Source: Amycolatopsis kentuckyensis
Lineage (GTDB): Bacteria; Actinomycetota; Actinomycetes; Mycobacteriales; Pseudonocardiaceae
Assembly: GCF_002155975.1 (NCBI RefSeq)
Contig: NZ_MUMI01000268.1
Coordinates: forward strand, 1-42,155
Direction: 5' to 3'
Length of the DNA stretch: 42,155 nucleotides
The notes under the pieces are model-generated. The model was not told the origin of the DNA, did not search any database, and saw only the letters and a program-made list of their open reading frames with translations. Shown here in pieces: positions 8,445-15,393 of the stretch (positions are counted from its first letter, which is position 1; every line of letters starts with the position of its first letter). Position numbers and translations under genes: made by a program.

Positions 8445-9242
8445 TCAGGCGGGGCGAACCCCGCCTCCGCGATCTCGATCGCGAGCCAGTTTCCGCAGCA
8501 GCGGCCCGGAAACCGGGACCGGCAGCGCCCGCAGCAGGCGGACCAGCGCGGACGTCGTCCACGGGAACGACGCGTCCGCCGGTTCCCGCCGCAGCGCCCG
8601 GACCACGTGCCGGGCCGCCTGTTTTTCGCTGATCTGAAACGGTTTCGGCAGCCCGTCCGCGCTGACGCGGGCGGTCGCCACGAAACCGGGGTACAGCGAC
8701 GTGAACCGGATTCCCTCCGGGGCGAGCTCGACCCGGGCCGCGTCGATCAGGATGCGGACCGCGGCCTTCGCGGCCGAATACGGGCCCTGGCGCGGGAGGC
8801 CCAGCAGCCCCGCGAGCGAATTCGTCTGGGCGATCAGCCCGCCGCCCTGCCGGCGCAGCTGCGCGATCAGCGGGACCAGGTAGTTCACCGTGACGTCGTA
8901 GTTCAGCGCCATCATCCGGGCGATGTCGCCGACCCCGGCCTCGGCCATCGCCATGTCCGGGCCCTGGCCCACGTTCAGCAGTGCGACGTCCACCGCACCG
9001 AACTCGGCCACCGTCCGCGCCACCACCGCGGCCGCCGCGTCGGGATCGAGCGCGTCCGCCACGAGGTCGAGGCACGCACTGCCCGCCGCGCGGACGTCGG
9101 CCGCCACGGCCGCGAGCTCCGGCGCCCGGCGGGCGACCACGACCAGCCGGTTGCCGTGGCCGGCGACGTCGCGGGCCACCTGGGCGCCGATCCCGGAGGA
9201 CGCCCCGACGATCAGGATCGTCCGGTTCACCAGTGTGGCCAT
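8445..9242 (-). CDS. SDR-family NAD(P)-dependent oxidoreductase
   Basis: This 265-residue protein is a classical short-chain dehydrogenase. The cofactor motif GASSGIG follows an N-terminal beta-strand (TILIVGASSGIGAQVA), and VVVARRAPEL suggests NADP preference. The usual NNAG appears as LNVGQG. The catalytic Ser lies in TNSLAG and the Tyr-Lys pair in YSAAK. GLPKPFQISEKQAARHVVRAL and a basic C-terminus resemble SDRs acting on fatty or isoprenoid alcohols, but the substrate is not deducible. It starts at ATG 9242, one base after the stop of the upstream SMR gene. It is thus the third gene of an operon with two small exporters, perhaps a detoxification unit that modifies and expels a compound. 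Confidence 0.88.
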   Translation of the reverse strand: MATLVNRTILIVGASSGIGAQVARDVAGHGNRLVVVARRAPELAAVAADVRAAGSACLDLVADALDPDAAAAVVARTVAEFGAVDVALLNVGQGPDMAMAEAGVGDIARMMALNYDVTVNYLVPLIAQLRRQGGGLIAQTNSLAGLLGLPRQGPYSAAKAAVRILIDAARVELAPEGIRFTSLYPGFVATARVSADGLPKPFQISEKQAARHVVRALRREPADASFPWTTSALVRLLRALPVPVSGPLLRKLARDRDRGGGVRPA

Positions 9243-9243
9243 C

Positions 9244-9570
9244 TCAGTGCGCCGCCGCGCCGAGTTCGATGAGCAGCACGCCCGCGGCGATCAGCCCGAC
9301 GCCGGCCGCCATCCGCCTGGTGAGCGCGTCCTTGAAGAACACCCGCGCCCCGATCGCCGTCAACGCGACCCCGCACGCCGCCCAGACGCCGTAGGCGATC
9401 CCGACCGGCATGCCGTGGGCGAGCGCGACGGTCAGCAACCCGAAGGCGCCGAGGTAGCCGGCCGCGACGGGCGCGATCCAGCGCTTCTTCTTCAAGCCTT
9501 CCGACGCCCGCAGCGACAGCGTCGCCGCCACCTCGGCCAGGATCGCCCCGGCCAGCAACAGCCACGTCAT
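9244..9570 (-). CDS. SMR-family multidrug efflux subunit (second of pair)
   Basis: This 108-residue protein has four hydrophobic segments and the conserved transmembrane-1 glutamate at position 13 (AILAEVAATLSLR), matching EmrE Glu14. PVGIAYGVWAACGVALTAI is the SMR helix-3 signature. The start ATG 9570 overlaps the stop of the preceding SMR gene (ATGA). That arrangement is typical of heterodimeric SMR pumps of the EbrAB/MdtJI kind, in which two slightly different chains insert in opposite orientations. The first helix lacks the FEVGWA-type motif I associate with guanidinium exporters, so cations such as quaternary ammonium compounds, dyes or polyamines are likelier substrates. Confidence 0.9.
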   Translation of the reverse strand: MTWLLLAGAILAEVAATLSLRASEGLKKKRWIAPVAAGYLGAFGLLTVALAHGMPVGIAYGVWAACGVALTAIGARVFFKDALTRRMAAGVGLIAAGVLLIELGAAAH

Positions 9571-9896
9571 GAGCGCTCGGCGGAATGGCCGGTCTCCACC
9601 AGCACGACGCCCGCGATGACCGCCGCGATCCCGATCCCGATCAGCGGCGTGAACGGCTCGGCGAACAGCACGGTGCCCAGGACCGCGGTCAGTGCGACCC
9701 CGGCGGCCGCCCAGGTGCCGTAGACGACCCCGATCGGAGCACCCAGCCGCAGCAGCGCGGACAGCGCCACGAACGCACCGGCGTACCCCGCGACGGTCAG
9801 CACCGCCCACCAGGGAGCGTCGATCGCCGCCCGCAGGGCCAGGGTCGCCGCCACCTCCAGCACGATCGCGGCGACCAGGATCGCCCATTTCTTCAT
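9567..9896 (-). CDS. SMR-family multidrug efflux subunit (first of pair)
   Basis: This 109-residue protein is the partner of the next gene. It has four hydrophobic helices, with the proton- and drug-binding Glu14 in IVLEVAATLALRAA and PIGVVYGTWAAAGVALTAV in helix 3. ATG 9896 is preceded by GAGGAG; an in-frame upstream extension of 23 residues has no SD and is arginine-rich. The two subunits are clearly related but not identical, as expected for a heterodimer. The gene heads an operon of SMR, SMR and SDR, and is divergent from the aldolase operon; 132 bases separate the start codons. The pump should exchange protons for cationic drugs across the cytoplasmic membrane. Confidence 0.9.
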   Translation of the reverse strand: MKKWAILVAAIVLEVAATLALRAAIDAPWWAVLTVAGYAGAFVALSALLRLGAPIGVVYGTWAAAGVALTAVLGTVLFAEPFTPLIGIGIAAVIAGVVLVETGHSAERS

Positions 9897-9988
9897 CGTG
9901 GCTCCTCGCCGTCCGGGGCCGCGCCGTCGGGGCCGCATCGATCCTTCGCCGGCGAGCCTACGCATCGCCTTGTCGACCTCAACGAACC

Positions 9989-10017
9989 TGAACGTGACTT
10001 TGTTTCATGTTTAGCCT
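9989..10017 (+). promoter_or_regulatory. Weak candidate promoter of the aldolase-kinase-oxidase operon
   Basis: TGAACG (9989-9994) and TAGCCT (10012-10017) are 17 bases apart, ending 11 bases before ATG 10029. The interval is an AT-rich island (TGACTTTGTTTCATGTTTAG), unusual for this DNA, and may also hold an operator. No SD is seen before ATG 10029. Confidence 0.3.
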
Positions 10018-10028
10018 ACGCTGAGCCG

Positions 10029-10703
10029 ATGACTCAGGGCACAGCGCTTCTGCAGGCCGAGCGGCAGGCCGTTGTCGCGGCTTGCCACGAGCTCGCCGGC
10101 GCCGGGCTGCTGATCGGCACCGCCGGCAACGTCAGCGTGCGCGCGGGTGACCACGTCGCGGTGACCGCGACCGGCGTGGTGCTCGCGCGGGCCACGCCGG
10201 AGCAGGTCACCGTCGTCGACCTCGACGGAGCCGTGGTCGCCGGGGACCTCGCGCCGACCTCGGAACTGGAGCTGCACCTCGGGATCTACCGGCGCTCCGG
10301 TGCCGGCGCGGTCGTGCACACCCACTCGCCGCAGGCCACCGCGGTGTCCCTGGTGCTCGACGAACTCCCCTGCGTGCACTACCAGCAGCTCCTGCTCGGC
10401 GGGGCCGTCCGGGTCGCGCCGTTCGCCGTCTTCGGCAGCGACGAGCTGGCCGAGTACGTGTGGGCCGCGCTGGACGGCAAGACGGCCGCGCTGATGGCCA
10501 ACCACGGTGCCGTGGTGCACGGCCCGACGCTGCCGGCCGCGGTGGACAACGCGCTGCTGCTCGAGTGGGCCTGCGAGCTCTACCGGAACGCCGCCTCGCT
10601 CGGCACCCCCCGGACCCTGGACGCCGCCCAGCAGACCGCGGTGATCGAAGCCGCGTTGCGACGCGGTTACGGCAGCACCCGACGGATCGAGGAGGATCTG
10701 TGA
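10029..10703 (+). CDS. Class II aldolase/adducin-family protein (fuculose-phosphate aldolase-like)
   Basis: This 224-residue protein has the family's zinc and catalytic residues: the catalytic glutamate in TSELELHLGIY (Glu79), the zinc pair HTH at 97-99, and the third zinc histidine in ANHG (His159). GTAGNVSVR near residue 30 is the phosphate/substrate loop typical of L-fuculose-1-phosphate and related aldolases. The enzyme should cleave a phosphorylated ketose, usually to dihydroxyacetone phosphate or a similar fragment plus an aldehyde. Its stop overlaps the start of a PfkB sugar kinase, so the natural order is phosphorylation by the kinase and then cleavage here. Which sugar is used cannot be read from the sequence. 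Confidence 0.88.
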   Translation: MTQGTALLQAERQAVVAACHELAGAGLLIGTAGNVSVRAGDHVAVTATGVVLARATPEQVTVVDLDGAVVAGDLAPTSELELHLGIYRRSGAGAVVHTHSPQATAVSLVLDELPCVHYQQLLLGGAVRVAPFAVFGSDELAEYVWAALDGKTAALMANHGAVVHGPTLPAAVDNALLLEWACELYRNAASLGTPRTLDAAQQTAVIEAALRRGYGSTRRIEEDL

Positions 10704-11653
10704 CGCAAACGGTGATCACGCTCGGCGCGCACGTGTTCGACGTGCAGGTCCGGCCCGTGGAAGCGATCCCGGACGGGCAGGGCGCGGCCCTGGTCGAGCA
10801 GATCCGCTTCGGCCCGGCCGGAACCGCTGCCGGTACCGCGCTGACGCTGGCCAAGCTCGGCGCGGCCGTCCGCACGGCCGGCGCGATCGGCACCGACCCG
10901 ATCGGCGACCTGCTGCTGGCCATGCTGGCCAAGTACGGCATCGACACCTCGCTGGTCGTCCGCCGCGAAGCCGTGCAGACCTCGGCGTCGGTGCTGCCGA
11001 TCCGCCCCGACGGCAGCCGGCCCGCCTTCCACGTCCCCGGCGCGAACCTCACCTACGGCCCCGGCGACATCGCCGAAGCCGAAGTCGCGCGGGCGACCCA
11101 CCTGCACCTCGGCGCGCCCGAGCTGATGGGCGGGGACAACGCGGCGAAGATCCTCGCCCCCGCCCGGGCGGCCGGCGTGGTGACCTCGGCCGACCTGCTC
11201 GCCCCGGGCGATCCCGGCATCCTGGCCTGGATCGCCCCCGCACTGTCCTTTCTGGACTACCTGCTGCCCAACGAGCAGCAGGTCCTCGGGCTCACCGGTG
11301 CCGAAACCCTCGAGGACGGCGCACGCGCGCTGATCGGCCAGGGCGTCGGCTGCGTCGCCGTCACCCGGGACGCCCGCGGGGCCCTGGTGATCACGGCCGA
11401 CGAGGTGCTCGCGGTGCCCGCGTTCGCGGTCGACGTCGTCGACACCACCGGCTGCGGTGACGCCTTCTCCGCCGGTTTCCTCCGCGGCATCGGCCTCGGC
11501 CGGTCCCCGCGGGAGGCCGCGGTGCTCGGTTCCGCCGCCGCGGCCCTGGTCGCCCAGGGCCTGGGCAGCGACCACGGCGAGTTCGACCTGGCCGCCGCCG
11601 ACGCCTTCGCCGCCACCGCGCCCACGCTGGAGGACGCCGATGCGCCGCACTGA
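10700..11653 (+). CDS. PfkB-family carbohydrate kinase
   Basis: This 317-residue ribokinase-fold protein starts at GTG 10700, with GGAGG five bases upstream, and overlaps the aldolase stop by four bases. The N-terminal PfkB region includes GPAGTAAGTALTLAKLGAAV. The C-terminal signature is DTTGCGDAFSAGFLRG, with the catalytic base Asp254 and the anion hole Gly251-Gly253. It should transfer phosphate from ATP to a sugar or sugar-like alcohol. The N-terminal motif is G-P-A-G rather than the common G-G-x-x-x-N, which may shift substrate choice. Position between an aldolase and an amine oxidase suggests it phosphorylates a product of oxidative deamination before aldol cleavage. That route is inferred only from gene order. 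Confidence 0.9.
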   Translation: MTQTVITLGAHVFDVQVRPVEAIPDGQGAALVEQIRFGPAGTAAGTALTLAKLGAAVRTAGAIGTDPIGDLLLAMLAKYGIDTSLVVRREAVQTSASVLPIRPDGSRPAFHVPGANLTYGPGDIAEAEVARATHLHLGAPELMGGDNAAKILAPARAAGVVTSADLLAPGDPGILAWIAPALSFLDYLLPNEQQVLGLTGAETLEDGARALIGQGVGCVAVTRDARGALVITADEVLAVPAFAVDVVDTTGCGDAFSAGFLRGIGLGRSPREAAVLGSAAAALVAQGLGSDHGEFDLAAADAFAATAPTLEDADAPH

Positions 11654-13004
11654 CGTCGTCGTGGTCGGCGCGGGCCTGGCCGGGCTCACCACCGCCCGCG
11701 AGCTGACCGCGGCCGGCCGGGACGTGGTCGTCCTGGAAGCCCGCGACCGGGTCGGCGGCCGCACCGTGAACCACGACCTCGGCGACGGCAAGGTGGTGGA
11801 GGCGGGCGGGCAGTTCGTCGGCCCCACCCAGGACCACATCCTCGCCCTGGCCAAGCAGGTCGGCGTCGAGACGTTCCCCGCCTACACCGAGGGAGCGTCG
11901 GTCTACGTCAACGGTGACCGGGCCCGCCGGTACCGCGGCGACATCCCGCCCGACCCGCTGGCCCTGCCCGACCTCGGCATCGCCATGCGGCGGATCAACC
12001 AGCTGGCCCGGAAGATCCCCCTCGACGCGCCGTGGCGCGCCCCCAAGGCGCGGGCGTGGGACAGCGTGACGTTCGAAAGCTGGATCCGGCACACCACGGC
12101 GGGCACCGGCGCCCTGGACCTGGTCAACGTGCTGCTCGGTTCGGCCTACGGCGGCAGCGCCGCCGACGCCTCGCTGCTCTACAGCCTCTGGTACATCGCC
12201 GGCTTCGGCAACGAAACCACGCCCGGGACGGTGGAACGCGGCATCGGCGTCACCGGCGGCGCGCAGGAATCCCGCTTCACCGGCGGCTCCCAGCTGATCT
12301 CGCAGCGCATCGGCGAGGAGCTCGACGGACGCGTGGTGCTCGGCTCCCCGGTGCGGGCGATCGAGCAGGACGACGCCGGGGTGACCGTGACGTCCGATGT
12401 GGACACCTGGCAGGCGCGGCACGTCGTCGTCGCCGTCCCGCCCGCGCTGGCCGCCCGGATCTCCTGGCGCCCGCTGCTGCCCCCGCAGCAGGACGCGCTG
12501 TTCTCCCGGATGGCTTTCGGTGCGCTGATGAAGTGCGAAGCCGTCTACCCCGAGCCGTTCTGGCGCGCCGACGGGCTCAACGGCCAGGCCGTGTTCCGGC
12601 ACGGCTCCCCGATCTGCTCCATGTTCGACAACTCCCCGCCCGACGGCAAGCCGGGTGTCCTCATGGGATTCCTCGGCGGCCCGCAGTGGCACGCCTGGGC
12701 GGCCCGGCCGCCCCGCGAACGACGCGCCGCCGTCCTGCGCGCCTTCGCCGCCGCCGTCGGGAAAGCCGCGCTGAGCCCGGTGGAGTACTTCGAACAGGAC
12801 TGGGTCGGCGAGGAGTGGACCCGCGGCGGACCGACGTCCGTGCCCGGGACCGGCGTGCTGACCGGGCTCGGCCCCTGGCGCGACCGGCCGTTCGGCCGGG
12901 TGCACTGGGCGGGCGCCGAGCACTCGGACCACTGGAACGGATACATGGACGGCGCGGTCCGCTCCGGCGAAACCGCCGCCCGCGCCGTCCTCGGCCACGA
13001 GTGA
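11640..13004 (+). CDS. Flavin-dependent amine oxidase (monoamine-oxidase-like)
   Basis: This 454-residue protein starts at ATG 11640, inside the end of the kinase gene; GGAGG lies six bases upstream. Residues 6-40 carry the FAD dinucleotide fold (VVVVGAGLAGLTTARELTA, VVLEARDRVGGRT). The middle contains NVLLGSAYGGSAADASLLYS and LWYIAGFGN, which align with the substrate domain of monoamine oxidases. The C-terminus, VHWAGAEHSDHWNGYMDGAV, is the second FAD-binding signature. The enzyme should oxidise a primary or secondary amine to an imine/aldehyde, releasing ammonia and hydrogen peroxide. I see no export signal, so it is cytoplasmic. Its tight coupling to a sugar kinase and aldolase suggests an amino sugar or amino alcohol substrate, which is unproven. 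Confidence 0.92.
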   Translation: MRRTDVVVVGAGLAGLTTARELTAAGRDVVVLEARDRVGGRTVNHDLGDGKVVEAGGQFVGPTQDHILALAKQVGVETFPAYTEGASVYVNGDRARRYRGDIPPDPLALPDLGIAMRRINQLARKIPLDAPWRAPKARAWDSVTFESWIRHTTAGTGALDLVNVLLGSAYGGSAADASLLYSLWYIAGFGNETTPGTVERGIGVTGGAQESRFTGGSQLISQRIGEELDGRVVLGSPVRAIEQDDAGVTVTSDVDTWQARHVVVAVPPALAARISWRPLLPPQQDALFSRMAFGALMKCEAVYPEPFWRADGLNGQAVFRHGSPICSMFDNSPPDGKPGVLMGFLGGPQWHAWAARPPRERRAAVLRAFAAAVGKAALSPVEYFEQDWVGEEWTRGGPTSVPGTGVLTGLGPWRDRPFGRVHWAGAEHSDHWNGYMDGAVRSGETAARAVLGHE

Positions 13005-13012
13005 AGGGGACG

Positions 13013-13495
13013 ATGGTGCGCGACTACACCGTTTCCGAGCAGGCGATCATCCCGCACCCGGTCCGGCGGGTGTGGGACGTGATCTCCGCGACCCACCGCT
13101 ACGCCGAGTGGGTCCCGACCGTCCTGGAGGTGACCGACCACCACGGCACCGCGGAGATCGGCCGGACCTACCAGGAACGCAACAAGTCCCTCGGCCCGCT
13201 GACCACCCGGTCCACCTGGACGGTCCGCGAGATCGAGCCGCTGACCCGCCGCGTCGACACGGGCGTCGGCTTCGCCCCGCTGCAGGACCTGACCAACGTG
13301 TTCGAGTTCGAGCCGATCACCCGCGGCGACGGTTCGCAGAGCACGCTCATGACCTACGCCGTCCAGTACCGCCTCGGCCTCGGGCCGCTCGGCCCGCTGG
13401 TGCACCGCATCGTCGCGGCGGGGCTGCGCCACGACATGACGCGGGCGATGGACAACCTCGCCGACGTCATCCTCGCCGAAGGAGTCCACCCGTAG
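13013..13495 (+). CDS. SRPBCC-family protein (polyketide cyclase/START-like fold)
   Basis: This 160-residue protein begins 8 bases after the oxidase stop, with AAGGGGA as SD. The pattern EQAIIPHPVRRVWDVISATH, HRYAEWVPTVLEV and a C-terminal helix (HDMTRAMDNLADVI) is typical of SRPBCC/START-like cavities that bind hydrophobic ligands. GRTYQERNKSLGPLTTRSTW resembles proteins annotated as polyketide cyclase or SRPBCC. In this operon it may bind or chaperone a reactive aldehyde or aromatic intermediate, but no catalytic residue can be assigned. It is the last gene of the four-gene unit and faces the Acg-type gene 48 bases away. Confidence 0.8.
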   Translation: MVRDYTVSEQAIIPHPVRRVWDVISATHRYAEWVPTVLEVTDHHGTAEIGRTYQERNKSLGPLTTRSTWTVREIEPLTRRVDTGVGFAPLQDLTNVFEFEPITRGDGSQSTLMTYAVQYRLGLGPLGPLVHRIVAAGLRHDMTRAMDNLADVILAEGVHP

Positions 13496-13543
13496 CTTCC
13501 CCGCTGCGGCCCGGGGTGGCGGCCCGGCCCTCGACGGGGGACA

Positions 13544-14518
13544 TCAGCGGGCCGCGGTCCGGTGGGTCAGCACCTCGTCGACCGGGCGGCGGGCGGTGAG
13601 CCGGGCCGGGTAGCCGTAGCCGATGCGCAGCAGGGTGTGCGGCTGCCCGGCCGCGGCGAAGAGGCGGTCCAGTGAGTCCCGCGTGTACGGGGTTTCGAAC
13701 GGCTGCGACAGGAACGACGTCGCCAGCCCGTCGGCGGTCGCGGCGAGCAGCACCCGCTGCATCGCCATCCCGGCCCGGACCTCGGCGTGCGGGCCGCGGT
13801 CCCGGGTCAGCACCACCCCGAGCAGCGGTTCCTGTTCGTACTCGCGGGAGGGCAACTCCTCGTTCTCGTGCGACGCGCGCAGCGACACGACGCCGGAGCC
13901 CTGCGGCGGCGGGCCGGACGCGGTCTTCGGGACGCCGTCGGGGCTGCCGGGCTCGCGGTGGGTCCAGAACGCGGCTTCCGCGCGGAAGGCACCGTCCGCG
14001 GCCTGGAGGGATTCCGCCTGCCGGACCAGCGAAGCGACCGGGGTGTACCGGCCCGAGGCGTCGAGGTACTCGAGCTGCCCGCCTTCCTGCAGCGCCGCCG
14101 ACTTGAGCGCGGCCCGCACGGCCGGTGGCACCACGGTGTCCAGCAGCGGCCGCCGGTTCGTGTGCCGCCGGAACACGGCTTCGGCGAGCTTGCGCTCGGC
14201 CGCGGTGGCCTTCTGGTTGCCGTCGAGCCGGATCACCGCGACGAGGTCGGGCTCGGCCGGATCGGGCAGCAGCCGCACGACCGTGGCGAACCCGTTGGTG
14301 CGCAGGCAGATCTGCAGGTTGAAGGCGGCCGCGCCGCAGGCCAGCCGCGCCTCCCGGCCATGCGGGTCCGCGACGGCGAGCACCCGCTCGCGGTCGAGCC
14401 ACACCTCGATCGCCTCGTGCCCGACGCCGAAGCGCCAGGGCTGGGTGTTGTGCGGCGACGGAGCGCGCACGGCCGAGGCGAGTGCCTGGTCGAACACGCT
14501 GGGCAGTGGTCGGCTCAT
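13544..14518 (-). CDS. Acg-family FMN-binding nitroreductase-like protein
   Basis: This 324-residue protein starts at ATG 14518 with GGAG upstream. The opening APSPHNTQPWRF and RLACGAAAFNLQICLR are signatures of the Acg family (Mycobacterium tuberculosis Rv2032 and relatives), a double nitroreductase fold with one FMN-like site. LRASHENEELPSREYEQEPL, GMAMQRVLLAATADGLATSF and LRIGYGYPA near the C-terminus also fit. In mycobacteria such proteins belong to the hypoxia/nitric-oxide dormancy response and may sequester flavin rather than act as reductases. It stands alone here, convergent with the SRPBCC gene and divergent from a lipoprotein gene. I see no DosR-type box upstream, but that is only a visual check. 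Confidence 0.87.
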   Translation of the reverse strand: MSRPLPSVFDQALASAVRAPSPHNTQPWRFGVGHEAIEVWLDRERVLAVADPHGREARLACGAAAFNLQICLRTNGFATVVRLLPDPAEPDLVAVIRLDGNQKATAAERKLAEAVFRRHTNRRPLLDTVVPPAVRAALKSAALQEGGQLEYLDASGRYTPVASLVRQAESLQAADGAFRAEAAFWTHREPGSPDGVPKTASGPPPQGSGVVSLRASHENEELPSREYEQEPLLGVVLTRDRGPHAEVRAGMAMQRVLLAATADGLATSFLSQPFETPYTRDSLDRLFAAAGQPHTLLRIGYGYPARLTARRPVDEVLTHRTAAR

Positions 14519-14737
14519 CGTCGGCTCCGGTTTCCGGGGGAACGAACGCTGCCAGCATCACCGGTGGCCGGCGGCCGCCGCGACGGCCGCGCGTCACGAC
14601 CGGTGGGGACCAAAGACCCTTCGCCGGCCGGCCGGACTGCCCGGACCGGGACGACTTCCGGCACCGATCCGGTTCGCGTGCAACCCGACGGCCGCGCGGT
14701 TCCGTCCACGGGTCGACGGACCGAAGGAGGCACCCCC

Positions 14738-15190
14738 ATGCGAAGGCTGTCCGCTCTCTCCGGCGTACTCCTCGTCGCCCTGAGTGGCGTGGCCTGCGGC
14801 GCCAACGCCCGGCCCGGGTCGACGTCGGCGCTGTGCTCCGCCTCGTACGAACCCCGCGAACTCGTCGTCAGCGGGCCGCTGTACCAGCCGTTGCCCACCC
14901 CTTCCCGGCACACCCCCGCCGGGAGCCGCACCACCGACGCGGCCGCCATCCGGAAGATCGCCGCCACGGCGTGCGACCTGCCGGAACCGCCGGCGGACCT
15001 GGCCTGCACCGCCGACCTGGGGCCCAGCTTCGAACTCCGGTTCCTCGACACGCAGGGCCGGACGACGACCCTCACCGCCGCCGCGTACAGCTGCCAGTTC
15101 GTCGACGGGCTGGAGACCCGGCGCTACGGCGCGAAGCCGCTCTGGGCCGCCCTGGCCGCCGCCGGGCTGCCCGCGCCGCGGGACCGCTGA
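14738..15190 (+). CDS. Small putative secreted lipoprotein, function unknown
   Basis: I do not recognise this 150-residue protein. AAGGAGG lies seven bases before ATG 14738, which fixes the start well. Residues 1-20 form a signal sequence ending SGVACGAN. The cysteine at position 20 may be lipidated, although valine at -2 and glycine at -3 make the lipobox poor. Mature cysteines occur in ALCSAS, ATACDLPEP, LACTADLG and YSCQFVDG, enough for two disulfides. The C-terminal half (SFELRFLDTQGRTTTLTAAAYSCQFVDG) has the strand pattern of small inhibitor- or adhesin-like beta domains often seen in actinomycete secreted proteins. It is read in the same direction as the GH64 gene but is separated from it by a hairpin. 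Confidence 0.75.
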   Translation: MRRLSALSGVLLVALSGVACGANARPGSTSALCSASYEPRELVVSGPLYQPLPTPSRHTPAGSRTTDAAAIRKIAATACDLPEPPADLACTADLGPSFELRFLDTQGRTTTLTAAAYSCQFVDGLETRRYGAKPLWAALAAAGLPAPRDR

Positions 15191-15215
15191 GCCCACCGTC
15201 CACATCGGACGAACA

Positions 15216-15241
15216 CCGGACCACCGCGGACCGTGGTCCGG
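15216..15241 (+). terminator. Hairpin after the lipoprotein gene
   Basis: CCGGACCAC (15216-15224) and GTGGTCCGG (15233-15241) pair perfectly with an eight-base loop, beginning 25 bases after the stop at 15190. It probably terminates that transcript. Its GTGGTC half resembles part of a DasR-type site but lacks the TAGACCA partner. Confidence 0.5.
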
Positions 15242-15295
15242 GCTACGAAAGGGCACCGTCGAGGGCCGTCCGTACCCGACCGGGGCCGCCGGATG

Positions 15296-15324
15296 TTGAC
15301 CCCGCCGGAACGCGTACCTACCGT
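15296..15324 (+). promoter_or_regulatory. Predicted promoter of the GH64 glucanase gene
   Basis: TTGACC (15296-15301) and TACCGT (15319-15324) are 17 bases apart, 69 bases upstream of ATG 15394. The -35 is near consensus and the -10 is moderate. Confidence 0.5.
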
Positions 15325-15393
15325 CCGGACACCGTTTCCGGTGGACGCGGGGCCGGCCGGCCGCGTGGACACCGCCCGTCCCAAGGAGGTGCC

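Noticed and set aside
9901..9930. Possible guanidine-II (mini-ykkC) riboswitch before the SMR genes: two ACGG loops (minus strand, 9912-9909 and 9927-9924) next to the SD
   Set aside because: The first stem has a mismatch and the second does not pair properly. The SMR proteins carry EVAAT in helix 1 rather than the guanidinium-exporter motif. ACGG is common in GC-rich DNA.
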